In this document: in pieces, positions 46,098 through 59,332 of the stretch | Layout: every line of letters begins with the position of its first letter | Numbering within the stretch: the first letter of the stretch is position 1 | NCBI GenBank assembly: GCA_026120185.1 | Contig: JANUWF010000008.1 | Span: forward strand, 6,448,001 to 6,512,000 | Reading direction: 5' to 3' | Source of the DNA: Voacanga thouarsii | Lineage: Eukaryota > Streptophyta > Magnoliopsida > Gentianales > Apocynaceae | Length of the DNA: 64,000 nt | Position numbers and translations under genes: made by a program | Notes under the pieces: model-generated | What the model was told of the DNA's origin: nothing | Seen by the model: only the letters and a program-made list of their open reading frames with translations | The model's database searches: none

Positions 46098-47828
46098 TAT
46101 TCTCCCACATTTAGCTCTTTGTTTGTCCTCAAGTAAAGTATCAAAGACAACTAGGAAAAACACAAGTTTTCAAAGAATCACTCAATCAGTTTCAAAACGA
46201 TATCTCTCATGCTTTCTTCATTCAAGACAATAAAACACATGCTGATACATCTTTCATAATAAATGCGAGACTTGTGTAAGTGAATAGTGCTAGTAGAACC
46301 ATTTCAATACTTTAACAATATTCCCAAACCATTGGAAAGAATTTAGTTTAAGACAAATATGCATTTCATAAGTTTACTTTGCATACATTCTCTCCACTAA
46401 TCTGATACATATCATGACTCTACTTAGATCAAGTAGGACTTTCAAGCTTGTAATATAAGGCTAAAGCCTTGTAATGTAGCTTGGCAAACGAAGGATATAG
46501 GAAAATCAAATATCAAAGAAGATAAGAGTTTGCAAGAAAAGGATAAATACAATGTATCAAGAAATTCCAACTCTTCTTGCTCTCCTATTCTAAAATCAAT
46601 CAAAACCCATAACCTTGTATCGCAATTATAGTATAGGTAAAGCAAATCTTGCATTTTCATCAATCATTCTCAACTCATCAATAATTTTTTTACAAGATCA
46701 TTCAAACATTTCAATAATGGTGCCAATGACTTGATGTGAACCTAAGTTTTTTTCAGAAATACTTACAGCTCAACCACAATTCTTTTTGTGATCTTTCTTC
46801 TCTCACTTTCTCAATTTTTCTTTCTTTTTCTCTTCTTCCTTCACATGCTACTGTTGTTTGGTTGTTAATCTTTCTTTTTCAATACTTTCTAGCAGCTTTT
46901 ATTTCTCAATCTTTCTTTTCTTTTCTCCTTTCCCAGCTCAACACAACTATTGATGCATGACTGAAAGTAACAAGTCATGATCTTTACATAAGTATTCTCC
47001 CTCAACATTCTCTTACATGTACTTTTATCCATCCAGAGCAATCAAAGATTTGGAATATAAATCAAACTCTCAGAAAGAAGTAATGGACAAAATATGACAA
47101 CGGGTTTTAAGAAAGAAATTACAATTTAGGCTCAAATACTAGGGATAATGTCAAATAGGTAAGCTTAAAAAGCTCAAACTATCCAAAGAAGGCCTATTAC
47201 CGTCATCCCTAAGTTAAATCATGAATGTCTTTCTTATTTCGCCTCGAGAGGTATTTAAGTAAGTTCTAGAATACTCAATGAATTTTAGTGGAAAAACAGT
47301 TTTAAGAACAATGTAAAGCATTTGATCAAGAACTACTTAGTCCAAGTGTGTGCAAAAGTCATACATAAGCCATAAATGATATAGAACATATGCTCTATGA
47401 TCTATCACAAAGACATGCATTAAAAATACCTCTTGAAATCTCAAAGAAAATCAAAAAAAGTTTTGAAAATTTGCTCTCTCACAAGAGTCCAAAGAAGAAT
47501 TTCAAGAAGATTATAGAAGAATGAAGAATAGAAGAATTCTCAATCTCACCACTTCCCCACACTTAAACTGGACATTGTCCTCAATGGCCAAATAAATAGA
47601 ATAAGGGAAAACAATGCCATGGGACTAAAAATAAAAGGGACAAGATAAGAAATAAATTACTTCCATTCATTGTGCATGCTTCTGTACAAGAGTTGAGTTC
47701 CTGGAGAAGGAGGCATTGGCAAAGTATCTAAAAAAAAAAATTCACACCAAAGCATAAAACTAGAAAAGAGAAATAGTAAACAAAAAGAAAAAAAAAAGAA
47801 AAACAAAGGCAAGATAACCCAAGAAGTT
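46098..47828 (-). other. 3' noncoding region of the Athila-like element
   Basis: No coding frame is supported. Near 47550-47590 the complement reads GAGGACAATGTCCAGTTTAA / GTGTGGGG, the same conserved block found before the 3' LTR of the element at 24334-29750 (26980-27000). An A-rich stretch lies at 47730-47810. Confidence 0.7.
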
Positions 47829-49002
47829 CTATATTGCAGTGTCGAAGAGCACATCCACCTGCTCGGTGTTGTGAAGATTTTCACCGACATAGCATTTCAT
47901 GCGATTGCCATTGACTTTGAAAGTGTCCCTAGTAGGGTGAGTAATTTCAAGGGTGCCAAATGGAAATATCTTACTTACTGTGTAGGGTCCCCACCACCTT
48001 GATTTCAATTTACTTGGAAACATTCTTAAACGAGAATTGAATAGCAACACTTGATTGCCTTTCTTAAATTCTTGTTGTCGAGTGATATGCTTATCGTGCC
48101 ATTGTTTGATCTTCTCTTTATAGTGCATTGAATTTTCATAAGCATTCTCCCACAACTCCTCCAAAGCTGTTAGTTGGAGCAACCTTGACTTTTTAGCTGT
48201 CTTAAGATCGAGGTTAGCACGTTTGATAGCCCAATAAGCCTTATGCTCAATTTCAAAAGGTAAATGATATGCTTTTCCATAAACTAAGAGTTGTGCCAAT
48301 TGGGGTCTTAAAAGCTGTTCGATATGCCCAAAGAGTGTCATCCAATTTTAGACTCCAATTCTTCCCAATATGGTGAACAGTTTTTTCTAAGATTTGTTTA
48401 ATTTTCCTATTAACCACCTCAACCTGTCCATTTGTTTGGGGATAATAAGGGGTGGTAAGCCTATAGTTCACGCCTAGATGTTTGAGAACTTTTTCCATTT
48501 GTGCATTACAAAAATGAATCCCCCTATCACTAATGAGCACCTTAGGAACACCAAAACGGGTGGCAAATTTTTTCAGAAATTTTACCATAACCCTGGCATC
48601 ATTAGTTGGTAAAGCTTGTGCTTCTACCCATTTAGACACATAATCCACTGCTATCAAAATATATTTATTTCCCAAAGAACTAGGGAAAGGTCTCATGAAG
48701 TCTATCCCCCAACAATCAAATACTTCACAAGCTTGAAAAGTTTGTAATGGCATCTCATTAAATTTAGAAATGTTACCTGTACATTGACACCTATCACAAC
48801 TTTGAACAAACCTATGGGCATATTTGAACAACGTGGACCAATTAAATCCAGACTCTAGCACCTTTCGTGTAGTGTTGTTAGCTTAGTAGTGGCCTCCAAC
48901 AAGTCCTTCATGACAATGTCTAAGAATATCCTCTCCGTCCTTAGAGTCCACACATCTTCAAATGATTTGGTCCGCACAACACTTAAATAGATACAGATCT
49001 TC
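47829..49002 (-). pseudogene. Gypsy integrase remnant
   Basis: The H2C2 zinc region is at 48790-49000 (LRHCHEGLVGGHY, then SCDRCQ) and contains a stop. The catalytic core holds FDCWGIDFMRPFP, VDYVSKWVEA, LISDRGIHFC and YYPQTNGQVEVVNRKIK, so the D, D and E positions are in place; the usual GPFP is RPFP and DRGTHF is DRGIHF. The frame shifts near 48290-48300. The C-terminal part continues as YGKAYHLPFEIEHKAYWAIK and KSRWWGPYTVSKIFPFG. The solo LTR at 49008 cuts the upstream side. Confidence 0.9.
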
Positions 49003-51394
49003 CCAAATGTAACACCCCACTACCTAAGCCCATCAGGGCCGGGGATGTCGCCCCGTCCAGAGGATAAGGGGTCTTTATAATCAGGTTACATAGAATAAAA
49101 TAAATTAAAGACTTTAAAATTAAACTTATTACAACCCAGAAGGTGAACACTAGAACAAATCCAAAAATAAATTGTTTGCAACAATCTCTCAAAACATCAC
49201 ATAAAGAAAATAAAATGAGTTTTCAAAACATAGGCAACAATCTAGCTAATGACCTCCACAGCAGGATCTTCCTGAAACATGGCATAAAAGGTGGTGAGAT
49301 AAAAATCTCAGTAAGCCCGTGTGTGCTTTAAGTGTTTCAGGTAAAATAATTCATAGATGCAAGTTGTAAAAGTTCCATAAAGAAAAGTGCTGGCAAGCAA
49401 TAAATAAGTGTTAAAAATAAAGAGTGGCGTTTCGCTTTCCAAACCATACATGTGCACAATAAATACAACCACTCAAATGGGTGGCCATGGGTTACCACAC
49501 GTTGGGTCCCATGACTAAATAACGGTTAAAATGCCACACTTTGTGTAAGCTGACAACAGGGTAGGTGTATGGCCTACCGGGTGAGATACTCCTCCATCTC
49601 TACACCCAAACTTACCGGTTATCCACTTCGGAACACACAGTCCACAGGATTGAAACTTGCTAGCTCGGACCGGCATGACCTACCGGACTGGCATCCTATC
49701 CAGGAAGGACTCACCCCTCAGAGGTGGCCACCTACTAAGAGACTTACCCTAACCCTTCAAAGACTAGTCCTAGTGGTCTCCCTTATTGAGTACTCAACGT
49801 TGATTGTCCCACTTGGGAGAAAATTGATCATAATATGTTTTATTTGGAAATAGCAATTAAGGGTTTCTAAAAGTCTTGTCAAAGTTGGGTTTTAGAAAGA
49901 GTTTAGCATTTTGTGTAAAACTGCTTGTTTAGTTTTTCAAATGATTTGTTTGTCCGAAATAAAAAGGAAAAACAGTCCTTAATTTCCTTCACAAAATAAA
50001 TGTCCATACACGTCGCATTTGGCTTGCCATAGTAATTTTTTTTTTTTTTGTCTTCACAAAATTCCATGCAGGAGCTTACCTGGTTCTTTGCTTGCTCAAA
50101 CTCAAAAGTCTTCCAATGGCTGACCTAACCCCGCCTGGGGTAAACATAAAACATAAGGTTACATTCAAGCTAAACTCACTTACACAAAATAATCCTAGTT
50201 CATCCCATTACCATCACGACCCTAACTCTAAGCTTTAAGGCTAGCTAAAAAAGAATTTTATAAAATAAGTCTAGTTTAATAAGTTAAAATAACCTGGGGT
50301 TCTAAAATAGTTGCTAATAAATTATAGACTCATTTAATAATTCTTGTGAGCTATTAATAAATAAAAAAAGGTTTGAATTTTAAGTAATATTATGTCTAAC
50401 AATATTAACAAATGGCAATTTAAAAATAGCTTTATTATTAGTAAATAATAAATCACAAATTTATTTATTTATTTATTTTTTAGATAATAATTAATAATAA
50501 ATAAAATTAATAATAAATGAATTATTTTAAATTTTAAATTAATAAATAACAAATAGATTTTAGTATAAATAATATTTAGGAATATAGGTAAAAGTTTGAA
50601 CTAAGGTCTACAAGGTCATCAATTAATTCTAATATTTTACTTATTATAAATGATTTATTACTATATATATATATATATTATTTTTAACAAAAGATCTCAT
50701 TTATTTGATAAATAAAATATTAATATTTTAATTAATAAACCAATCCAAATCTTCCTAGAGTTTCGAATTTTATAGAGGAAAATATAGTAGCAATTCCATT
50801 TAAAGTAATAAAATTTTGTTAATAAAAATAACCTAGACTTAACAAGAAAATACTCTTTCACCATGATTTTCCTATTGCTAGACAAGATTCATAACCACAT
50901 TCTCCAACATCAAATAATAAACCAATCCATTCATGAACACATGCTTGACTTAACACATACTATCACAAGGCTAACTCCCTTCTAGGCATAATCATCATTA
51001 ATGGCTTCAATGGAGAATAGAAACATAAGAGCCTAATCACCTTTGGTGTCATGATCTCTAACATGCTTCAAACATCCATAAAATTCATTAAGCACGAAGA
51101 ACATACGATGATTCAAAAAGAAAACACATACAACTTAGCCATATACAACCATCATCATGTCTTAACTCCATCCCCTTAATCCACATGCATATACTCAATC
51201 TCCATTCATACTCTATCTCCCTACCAACACCTAGGAGACACGATTTCAGAATTTAATAAAGAAAGGATTTAAGAATAGATACTTGATTGTCGATTGCTTT
51301 GATGAAGACAAACGAAGGTCCACGCGCGATAGAGAGCCTTGAGTGATCCACCGGAAAAAAACAGCCATGGTTGATGGTTGATCAACCATTTCGG

Positions 51395-51397
<3 letters not shown>

Positions 51398-51459
<62 letters not shown>
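51398..51459 (+). repeat. (GA)n microsatellite within the Tekay-type LTR
   Basis: About 31 GA units with one interruption, at an LTR position equivalent to the tract at 57590-57629 in the second copy. Confidence 0.95.
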
Positions 51460-53012
51460 CATTAGGAGGGTATATTAAGAGTTGAATGGAAAAAGAATGA
51501 ACAAGAAGGTTGTTCTTGATTTACCTTGTTGATGTTCTTGAGACCTTCAAGGAAAAAGGCTAATTTCGATCCGTTTGAAAATTCTTGTTTGCGAGGTTTT
51601 GTGTTATAAATCCTAGAAATGAAGTTTAGGGATTAAATAGAAGTAATTTGGAGTATTTGAGAGTGATTGGAAGTGTTTAGAGTAGGTTTAGGTTTGAAGA
51701 AGTTTAGTGTGTGTTCTTGGTGTTTTTGGTGAAAATGGAGAGAGTTTGAGAAAATACTGCACGAAATTTGGTAGAGGGCTGGCCGAATGGTCTAGGTTGA
51801 ATGGGAGTTTCGGTTTTCAGCAAGAAGGAGAGAGGTTGATCAGATTTTATTTGAAATTCAAATGGAGAAAGTTGTGGAGTTGGTTAAGGTAGGTGGTTGG
51901 CTATGGTGTTTGATCAAGGAAGGTTTCTTCACTCTCTAATGGTGCCAGCTGAACAAGGTGATTTCGATGGAATGAATGGAGCTTGTTAGGCTATAGAGCT
52001 GACCGAAATTCAGTCTATGAAGGCAGAGGAAATTCTGGTTAGTTAGCCTAATGCAAGAGTGGTTTAATGGAGAAAAAATGCTGGAATTTTTTTGAAGTTC
52101 AAAAAGAGTTTGAATGGAGTGATCTTAGGAGTATTTTGAGGTGTGGTTATGGAGTCCAAGAGTTCAAGGTAAGTGTGGGGTTAATGGTGTTCAGTCCATG
52201 GCTGATCAAGGATCAATGTTGCAAAAGTTGAAGGGTGGTTTTTGGCCTAGGCTTGAAGGAACAAAGCTGGGAAATTCTAGTTTCAAGCTGTCCCATGATT
52301 CGAAGGTTAGTGCAGAATTTCTGTGCAGAATTTCTGCACACCTTCAACCCGATTTGCAGCTGATTCTTGAGGGAGTTTGAAGGTCTTTCTAAGGTGGTTT
52401 TCCAGCCTTCTTCCTGGAGAAATACAGAGGAGTTTTGCTGGCTTGAAGATGGACTAAAACAGCTTCATTTCCTTGGTTGAAAGCTGCGAAAAGGTCTAGA
52501 TTTTTTTTCTAGTTTTGCACAGTTTGTGCAGTCCGAAAATTGCACAGATTTTCCAGCCTTCAAGCCACATGAAATGACCATCTTCTTGGCAGATGGTCTG
52601 CAAAAATTCTGGAAAATTTTCCAGATTTCCCTTCACTAAAACATGAACAACATAAAGGTGAATTTTGAAGGTTCTTTCATGGTGTTTGATTTCTCTTGGA
52701 ACCCCTTCCTATCTCCCCTCCTATTTTCGGCCAACTCCTCATCCTCCAAAGTTGATTTTCAAAATTCAAGGTGAAGAAATATCACAAAATTTTGGAGTTC
52801 AAAAGAAGAGATTTAATGAATTTAAATTATAAAGATGTTAGGACAAGCTAGAGGTAATAAAAAGGACAAGAATTCCTCTAGAATTCTTTTTAGGACATGA
52901 GGATAAGATTATGACATTCTCTTCATGTCTCCCCTAAGGCAACATTCCCATTTTCATGGAATGTAAGAAAACAAAAATTCAAACTTAGTTAAGATAATCA
53001 TGACAAAAGCTT

Positions 53013-53083
53013 AAATGATGGGATTTGAACCCATGACCTTAGAGATTAATTCCAAAGCTCTAACCACTAAACCACAACAACTG
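53013..53083 (-). other. tRNA-like module with A and B boxes in the Tekay-type LTR
   Basis: The minus strand reads TGTGGTTTAGTGGTTAGAGC (A box TGGTTTAGTGG) and, about 30 nt later, GGTTCAAATCC (B box). The T-arm ATGGG-TTCAAAT-CCCAT pairs perfectly with a 7-nt loop. An anticodon-like stem TTTGG/CTAAG is possible with wobble pairs but has a 9-nt loop, and acceptor ends do not pair. It is therefore tRNA-derived, not a working tRNA gene. It lies about 243 bp inside the LTR 5' end, in element sense. Confidence 0.7.
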
Positions 53084-53331
53084 TTGTTCCTATTTTCTCA
53101 ACCACATATTCTTTTTATGAAATCCCCAAGCTAACCTCCTATTTTGACCTCAAGCAAAATTACCATTTTACCCCTCCTACTCAATAAGCATAACTAAGCA
53201 TTTTAACCTATAATCCACAACTCTAAAGCACATAAAATCATTTAAAAACATATATATTCATGCAAAATAATATGATATGCATCCCGACCCCCTTACTCTA
53301 GGGTTGGCTTTAGGTGGGGTTTCACACCAAA

Positions 53332-55269
53332 AGTAATGCCTTACTTCGGAGAGGAATTTCTTCTTTTGTTGCATTGTGAGAGCTTTTGGAATAATTCCTG
53401 CAACCAAGTAATTGGCAAAATTTGTGAATCAAGGGGTGTTTGAAATCTCACATTCTATGCGCAAGAGTTGCTCATCCGGAAAGGTGTTATTGATATCCTC
53501 CTCTACTAATGATTCCATATGAGGATTATCCAGCCTTGACAAGTGATCCACAGCCAGGTTCTCCGCACCCTTTTTGTCCTTAATTTCCAAATCAAATTCC
53601 TGTAGTAATAATACCCATCTTATCAACCTTGGTTTGGAATCATGTTTGGTTTGTAGGTATTTTAGGGTAGAATGGTCCGTATAGACAATGACTTTTGACA
53701 AAATAAGATAAGACCGAAATTTATCAAATGCAAACACTATGGCAAGCAATTCTTTTTCCGTTGTTGTGTAATTTTCTTGAGCATCCGTTAAAGTCTTGAT
53801 TGCATAGTAGATGGGTTGGAAATGCTTATTCCGTCTTTGTCCAAGCATTGCACCAACTGCAAAATCACTTGCATCATACATTAGTTTAAATGGAAGGGAC
53901 CAATCAGGTGCAATCAAAATGGGTGAATTGATTAATTTCTTCTTAAGCATGGTAAAAGCATTGAGACATTTTTCATCAAAATTAAAAACAACATCCTTTT
54001 CAAGTAAAGAGGTAAGAGGTTTGAAAATTTTCGAAAAATCTAAAATGAACCTCCTGTAAAAACTTGCATGACCAAGAAAGCTCTGTATAGCTTTCACAAA
54101 AGTAGGAGGAGGCAGCTTCTCAATTGCTTCAATTTTTGCTCTATCAACTTCTATACCTTTCCTTGAAATTTTATGCCCCAACACAATACCTTCTTGCACT
54201 ATAAAGTGGCATTTTTTCCAGTTAAGCATGAGGGTAGTCTCTTCACATCTTGCTAGTACCTTTTCAAGGTTAGATAAACACAGAGTAAATGAATCACCAA
54301 AAACTAAGAAATTATCCATAAATACCTCCATAATTTCCCCACGAGCCCTTCAAATATTGCTATCATGCACATTTGGAATATTCTGGGACCATTGCAAAGC
54401 CCAAATGGCATTCGACGATATGCAAAAGTACCATACGGACATGTAAAAGTAGTTTTCTCTTGGTCCTCCGGAGCTATGGGGATTTATAAGTAGCCAGAAA
54501 ATCCATCCAAGAAATAACAATATTCATGTCTGGCTAACCTTTCCAACATTTGGTCAATAAAAGAGAGAGGGAAGTGATCTTTCCTAGTGGCTTTGTTTAA
54601 CATCCTATAATCAATGCAAAACCTCCAACCCGTGACCAATCTCGTAGGGACTAACTTATTTTTATCATTGGGGCTTACTGTCATTCCTCCCTTCTTTGGT
54701 ACTACTTGCATAGGACTTACTCAAATACTATCAGAAATAGGGTAAATGATGCCGGAATCTAGCAGTTCAATCATCTCACTTTTTACCACTTCACTCATAT
54801 GGGGGTTCAACCTACGTTGGGGTTGTACTATAGACTTTGTACCTTCTTCCATCAAAATCTTATGAGTGCAAAAGGATGGACTAATTCCCTTTATATCAGT
54901 GATCTTCCATGCTATTACTCCCTTATATTTCCCCAACATACTTACCAATTTGGTCTTTTGTTCTTTAGTGAGATCTTTAGCAATGATCACAGGCAATTTA
55001 TGTCCTTAGCTAAGAACACATATTCCAAGTGCTCAGGTAAGTCTTTTAGATCCAATTCTGGAGGCTCCTCTATGGATGATTTTATTCTCCCCAAACTACT
55101 TTTCTCAATTTTTTTCAAGACTCTTCATTCCCTCCTCATCAATAGAATTATCCAAATATGCTACTGAAGTTTCCACCAACTTTGCCTCCAATGATTTCTA
55201 CATAAGCTCCAAAATAGGTTCGTCAAGAATGTTAATTCTTAAACAAGAATCATCAGAAGATAAAGGGTG
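53332..55269 (-). pseudogene. Gypsy reverse transcriptase and RNase H remnant
   Basis: The linker into RT is at 54721-54996 (ITDIKGISPSF, LNPHMSEVVKSEMIELLDSG). RT continues at 54484-54711 (VVPKKGGMTV, GWRFCIDYRMLNKATRKDHF, YCYFLDGFSGY) and 53429-54331. The active-site box reads [10 protein letters not shown], where the family has MDD, so a catalytic Asp is lost. The RT connection ([20 protein letters not shown]) and RNase H ([45 protein letters not shown]) follow, and then the lead into the H2C2 region up to 53332. In-frame stops lie near 54484 and 54720. Confidence 0.9.
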
Positions 55270-57587
55270 TTGCATGTAACACCCCACTACCTAGGCCCGC
55301 CAGGGCCGGGGATGTCGCTCCGTCTAAAGGACAAGGGGTCTTTATAATTAGGTCACATAAATAAAATTGCGAAATAAAAATAATACTTTAACTTAAAAAT
55401 TTATTACAACCCAAAATACTCCAAGAATAAATCCATGAATTCCCAAAACAAAACCATAAATAAAATTATCCACTCTTGTCTCCCCAAAGCAATACATAGA
55501 ATTAAATGACAACAATCTCTTCCAAGGAAGATACTACTAGATACTCATCCCCACAGCAGGATCGACCTAAAATCATGGTAAAAAGGTGATGAGACAGAAA
55601 TCTCAGTAAGTCCGTGTGTGCTTTGGGTGTTTAGTGAAAACAGTTCGTGAATGCAAAGTGTGAAACCTTTATAAGAGAAACATTTTCAAGCAATAAACAT
55701 TAGTCAAAAGCAAGAGTGGCGTTTTGGCTTTTCCAGCCATACATAAGTAACAAAATCAACCACTCGAAAGAAAGAGATATGGGTTATCACACGTTGGGCC
55801 CCATAACCGGTCAGAATACCGACACTTTGTGCAGACTGACAAAAGTAGGTGATCGGCTTACTGGGTAAGATACTCCTCATTCTCTATACCCAAACAACCA
55901 CCGGATGTCCATTCCGGCAAAACACAGTCACTTGACTGAAAACAAACTGCTAGCTCGAACCGGCATGACTCACTGAACTGACATCTTATCCGGGAAGGAC
56001 TCACCCCTCAGAGGTGGCCACCTACTGAGAGACTTACTCTAACCCTTCACAGACTAGTCCTAGTAGTCCACCCTTATTGAGTACTCAACGACGTTTCCCA
56101 CTTGGGATAAAATGAACAAAGCATTGCTCTTCATGAAAATGGCAATTTAAGGGTTTCCAAAGTTTTGGGAGAAATCAGTTTTAGAAAGAGTTTTAAGTTT
56201 GGAAAATCTACTCATTAACTTTTAAATAATTTAAGTGTTGGAAATAAGAACGAATTCAACCCTCAATTACCTTCAAATAAACGAGTGTCCATATACTCTA
56301 TATTTAGCTTGCCATAAGGAAAACATTTCATATCAATCAGGTTTTATGCAGGAGCTTACTTGGTTCTTGCTCACAACAACAAGGTCTCCAACAGCTGACC
56401 TAACCCCACATGGGCAAATACAAATCACAATCAATTCCAAGCCACAATCCACTTCCTCAATTTTAAATCAACTCCACTTACTACTACCATGATCCTAGTG
56501 TCCCAAGCTTTAAGGCCAAACAATAAATAAATAGGTAATTTGATATTTAAAATAATTAATGGTTTGGGAAATAAATTCTAATAAGTTGAAAGTTTAAATC
56601 TTGCTAAGAAAAATTCAGAGTTTATTTGATCAAGAGTCCTAGGTAGTAATAAGTAAAACAATGATTTAATAATAGTGTAGTTGTTAGAAAATAATTGGTT
56701 GCTAAAACTAGTTGAGATTAAATTTAACGAGTCTTGCTTGGAAAATAATAAGTAAACTTTTAAAAAGGGATTTGATTTAATAAATATTTTACTAATTATA
56801 ATTATTTCCAAAAAAAAGGCTTTAATTGATTTCTTTATTTTAAATAATATTTCTTTATTTTATTTTCTAGCAAAAATTATTATTTATTTGACTAAAATAT
56901 CCTTTATGTATATAATAATCCAAATCTACCCCTCTTAGGTTTTTTTTCGAAATTCACTAGGAAAATTTTATATCATTAAATATTTTATTTATGAAATAAA
57001 ATTAGTTTAGGGACAACTAGATCATGATCAAATTTCTATGGCTAACCACAATCAAGAACATATGCAATCCTTCCATTCATCAAATCATCCACATCATGCA
57101 CATAAGCATAGATCTAAATTTATTAAGACATGATCTAACTTCTACTAGCATAAATATGATCATGGTTTCAATAATCTAACATGCATATAAATCCTATTCA
57201 CCAAAGGTGACATGATCCCCAGCATACTTCATCCCAAATACGACCTATGACATGCATCAAACCTCAAATCATCATACAACCAACCGAGATAATCCTTCCA
57301 TGCATAAATCCCATCTCCTTCACAATCATACAAATGTTCATGCTTCAATCTCAACAATATATATATACTCGAATCCTATCACCATCCACCTACTATCAAC
57401 ATCATCCTAGAGACATGATTCTAGAGTTTAAAAGAAGGATTGAAGGCACTTACTTGATCGATGAATGCTTTGAAGGAGTTTAGAACAGATCTCAACTCCT
57501 TGATGCCTAACTTTGTCCAAGGGAGATGGCGGAAACATGGTCATGGGGAAAAGGAGCCATCCGGCCAAGAGAGGGAGGTTTTCGGCC

Positions 57588-57589
<2 letters not shown>

Positions 57590-57629
<40 letters not shown>
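57590..57629 (+). repeat. (GA)n microsatellite within the second Tekay-type LTR
   Basis: About 20 GA units at the homologous LTR position to 51398-51459. Confidence 0.95.
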
Positions 57630-57633
<4 letters not shown>

Positions 57634-59264
57634 GAAACCATTAGCATGTTTATTCACATAGGTTCTCATTAGAGATCAAGATTGGAGGAGATGAAGTTGT
57701 TAGAATAAATTTACCTTGAAGGTGTTCTTGTCCTTCACAGAAATTTCTAGTTTTGATCCGAAGTAGTAAGATGACTTGTGGAATTTGATGTTAAGAATGA
57801 GGTTGATGGACTCACGGCAGTGAGTAGGTCAAATCTGGAAGTTTTAGAGAGGATTTGAGATGGTTTGGAGGGGTATTAGGTGAAGGAAAGAGGTAGGTGT
57901 TCTTGGTGTAGTGTGTGTGTTCTTGGAGGTTAAGAGGATTCGAGAGATTGGATTTGTGTAGTTGCCGAAATTCTATGAGAGCTAGGGCTGGCCGAATTTC
58001 TGTAAGGTTTAGGAAGTTGTTTCTATTATTTGGAAGGGAAAAGGAAAGGTTAGTTGTTACAATCCTTGAAGAATATTTTTAGGAAGTGAATTTGGAAACT
58101 AAATATTCCAAGAATATCTTGATTGTTGGAGAGCTTTGGAAGTCTGCCATGGCCGACTGTTTGAGCAGAATTTCGGTGGGATTAATGCTGGTTTATGGAA
58201 GCTTATGGTGGCCGAAAGTAGGGTCTCAATGGTGAAGAAGAAGTCTGGTTATGTGGGGAATGCATTATGGAAAGTTGCTAAACAAAGGTGGCTGGAATTT
58301 TGGAAATCAATCAAGCATAATTGCAGGGATTTGTTGGAGAGACTTTCGGACAGCCATTGCTGAATTTCGTGCAGAAGCTTAAGGAAAACAATGGATCTCT
58401 ATTATTGGAGGTTTAAGGAAGGTTTATGCAGAACAAGGGTGGTGTTTCGGCTGGAAGAAGATTAGGAAACAAAGCTGGAAAATTTTCCTGCACAGAATTT
58501 CACCGGGCAGAAATTTTATGGACAGATTTTCGGCTGCCATTTCCAGCCAACTTGCAGAGAGTTTGAAGGGGAATTTCGGGGGTATTCAAGGCTGGTTTCC
58601 AGCCTTCTTCATGGAGGAAAAACATGGCTAAGGTGCTCCACAAAATCTGAAAGAAAATAGGTTGGTTTTGGACTCTTAAAGTGGCGATTTGTACAGGAAT
58701 TTTTCCTGTTGTTGCTCCAGCTTTGAGCAGTTCGAAAATGGCCAAGAAATTCAAATTGCAAACTGATCCTAAAGACCATTTTTCTGGCAGAATTTGGGAG
58801 GGAATGTTAGCTAAGAAACTCGACACTTTCAAGGCATAATAAGCTGAAAAATTTCAGCTCATTCCAAGAAGGAAGATGAACTAGCTAGAGTGAATTTTTA
58901 GCAAGCTCACTAGAGGGATTTTTTTTCCTCTTGGAATTTCCCACAACTCTTCCACATTTTTTAGACCATAAGAAGTCTTTTACTAAGACATTTTGATCCT
59001 ACAATATCACAACACTTTACTGAAATTTCTGGAAAGAAAATGGCTAGAATCACTTGATTAAACTAATGAGTTGAGAATTAAGGAAAATCAAAGATCAAGG
59101 GAAAATGAATTCCCTTTAGGAAATTCGAGTAGGGTAAGGGAGTAGAATGAGGTTACTCCTAACATGTCTCTTTTAGGACATCATCCCTACCTTACTCCAA
59201 GCTCATAAGGCCAAAATTATTCTTCCCCAAGCAAAAAAATAAAATTTAATCAAGCTAAAACTTC

Positions 59265-59332
59265 TATGATGGAATTCGAACCCAAGACCTCAAAAATTGA
59301 TTCCAAAGCTCTAACCACTAAACCACAACAAC
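59265..59332 (-). other. tRNA-like module with A and B boxes, second copy
   Basis: The minus strand has TGTGGTTTAGTGGTTAGAGC and then GGTTCGAATTCC, whose B box is closer to consensus (GGTTCGA) than the first copy. It lies about 235 bp inside the LTR 5' end, matching the copy at 53013-53083. Confidence 0.7.

Larger units (their letters stand above)
49008..53326 (-). mobile_element. Large Tekay/Del-type solo LTR (4319 bp, TSD CCAAA)
   Basis: Window ends are TGTAACACCCC and GGGGTTTCACA; on the minus strand it runs TGTGAAACCCC...GGGGTGTTACA, the usual termini of Tekay/Del LTRs. TSD CCAAA is at 49003-49007 and 53327-53331 and interrupts the integrase H2C2 region. There is no gag or pol inside and no PBS, so it is a solo LTR. 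It contains a (GA)n tract and a tRNA-like module listed separately. Candidate ORFs at 51707-52380 have no recognisable content. Confidence 0.9.

Noticed and set aside
53013..53083. Working tRNA gene
   Set aside because: Acceptor stem does not pair and the anticodon loop is too long; only A/B boxes and T-arm are kept.
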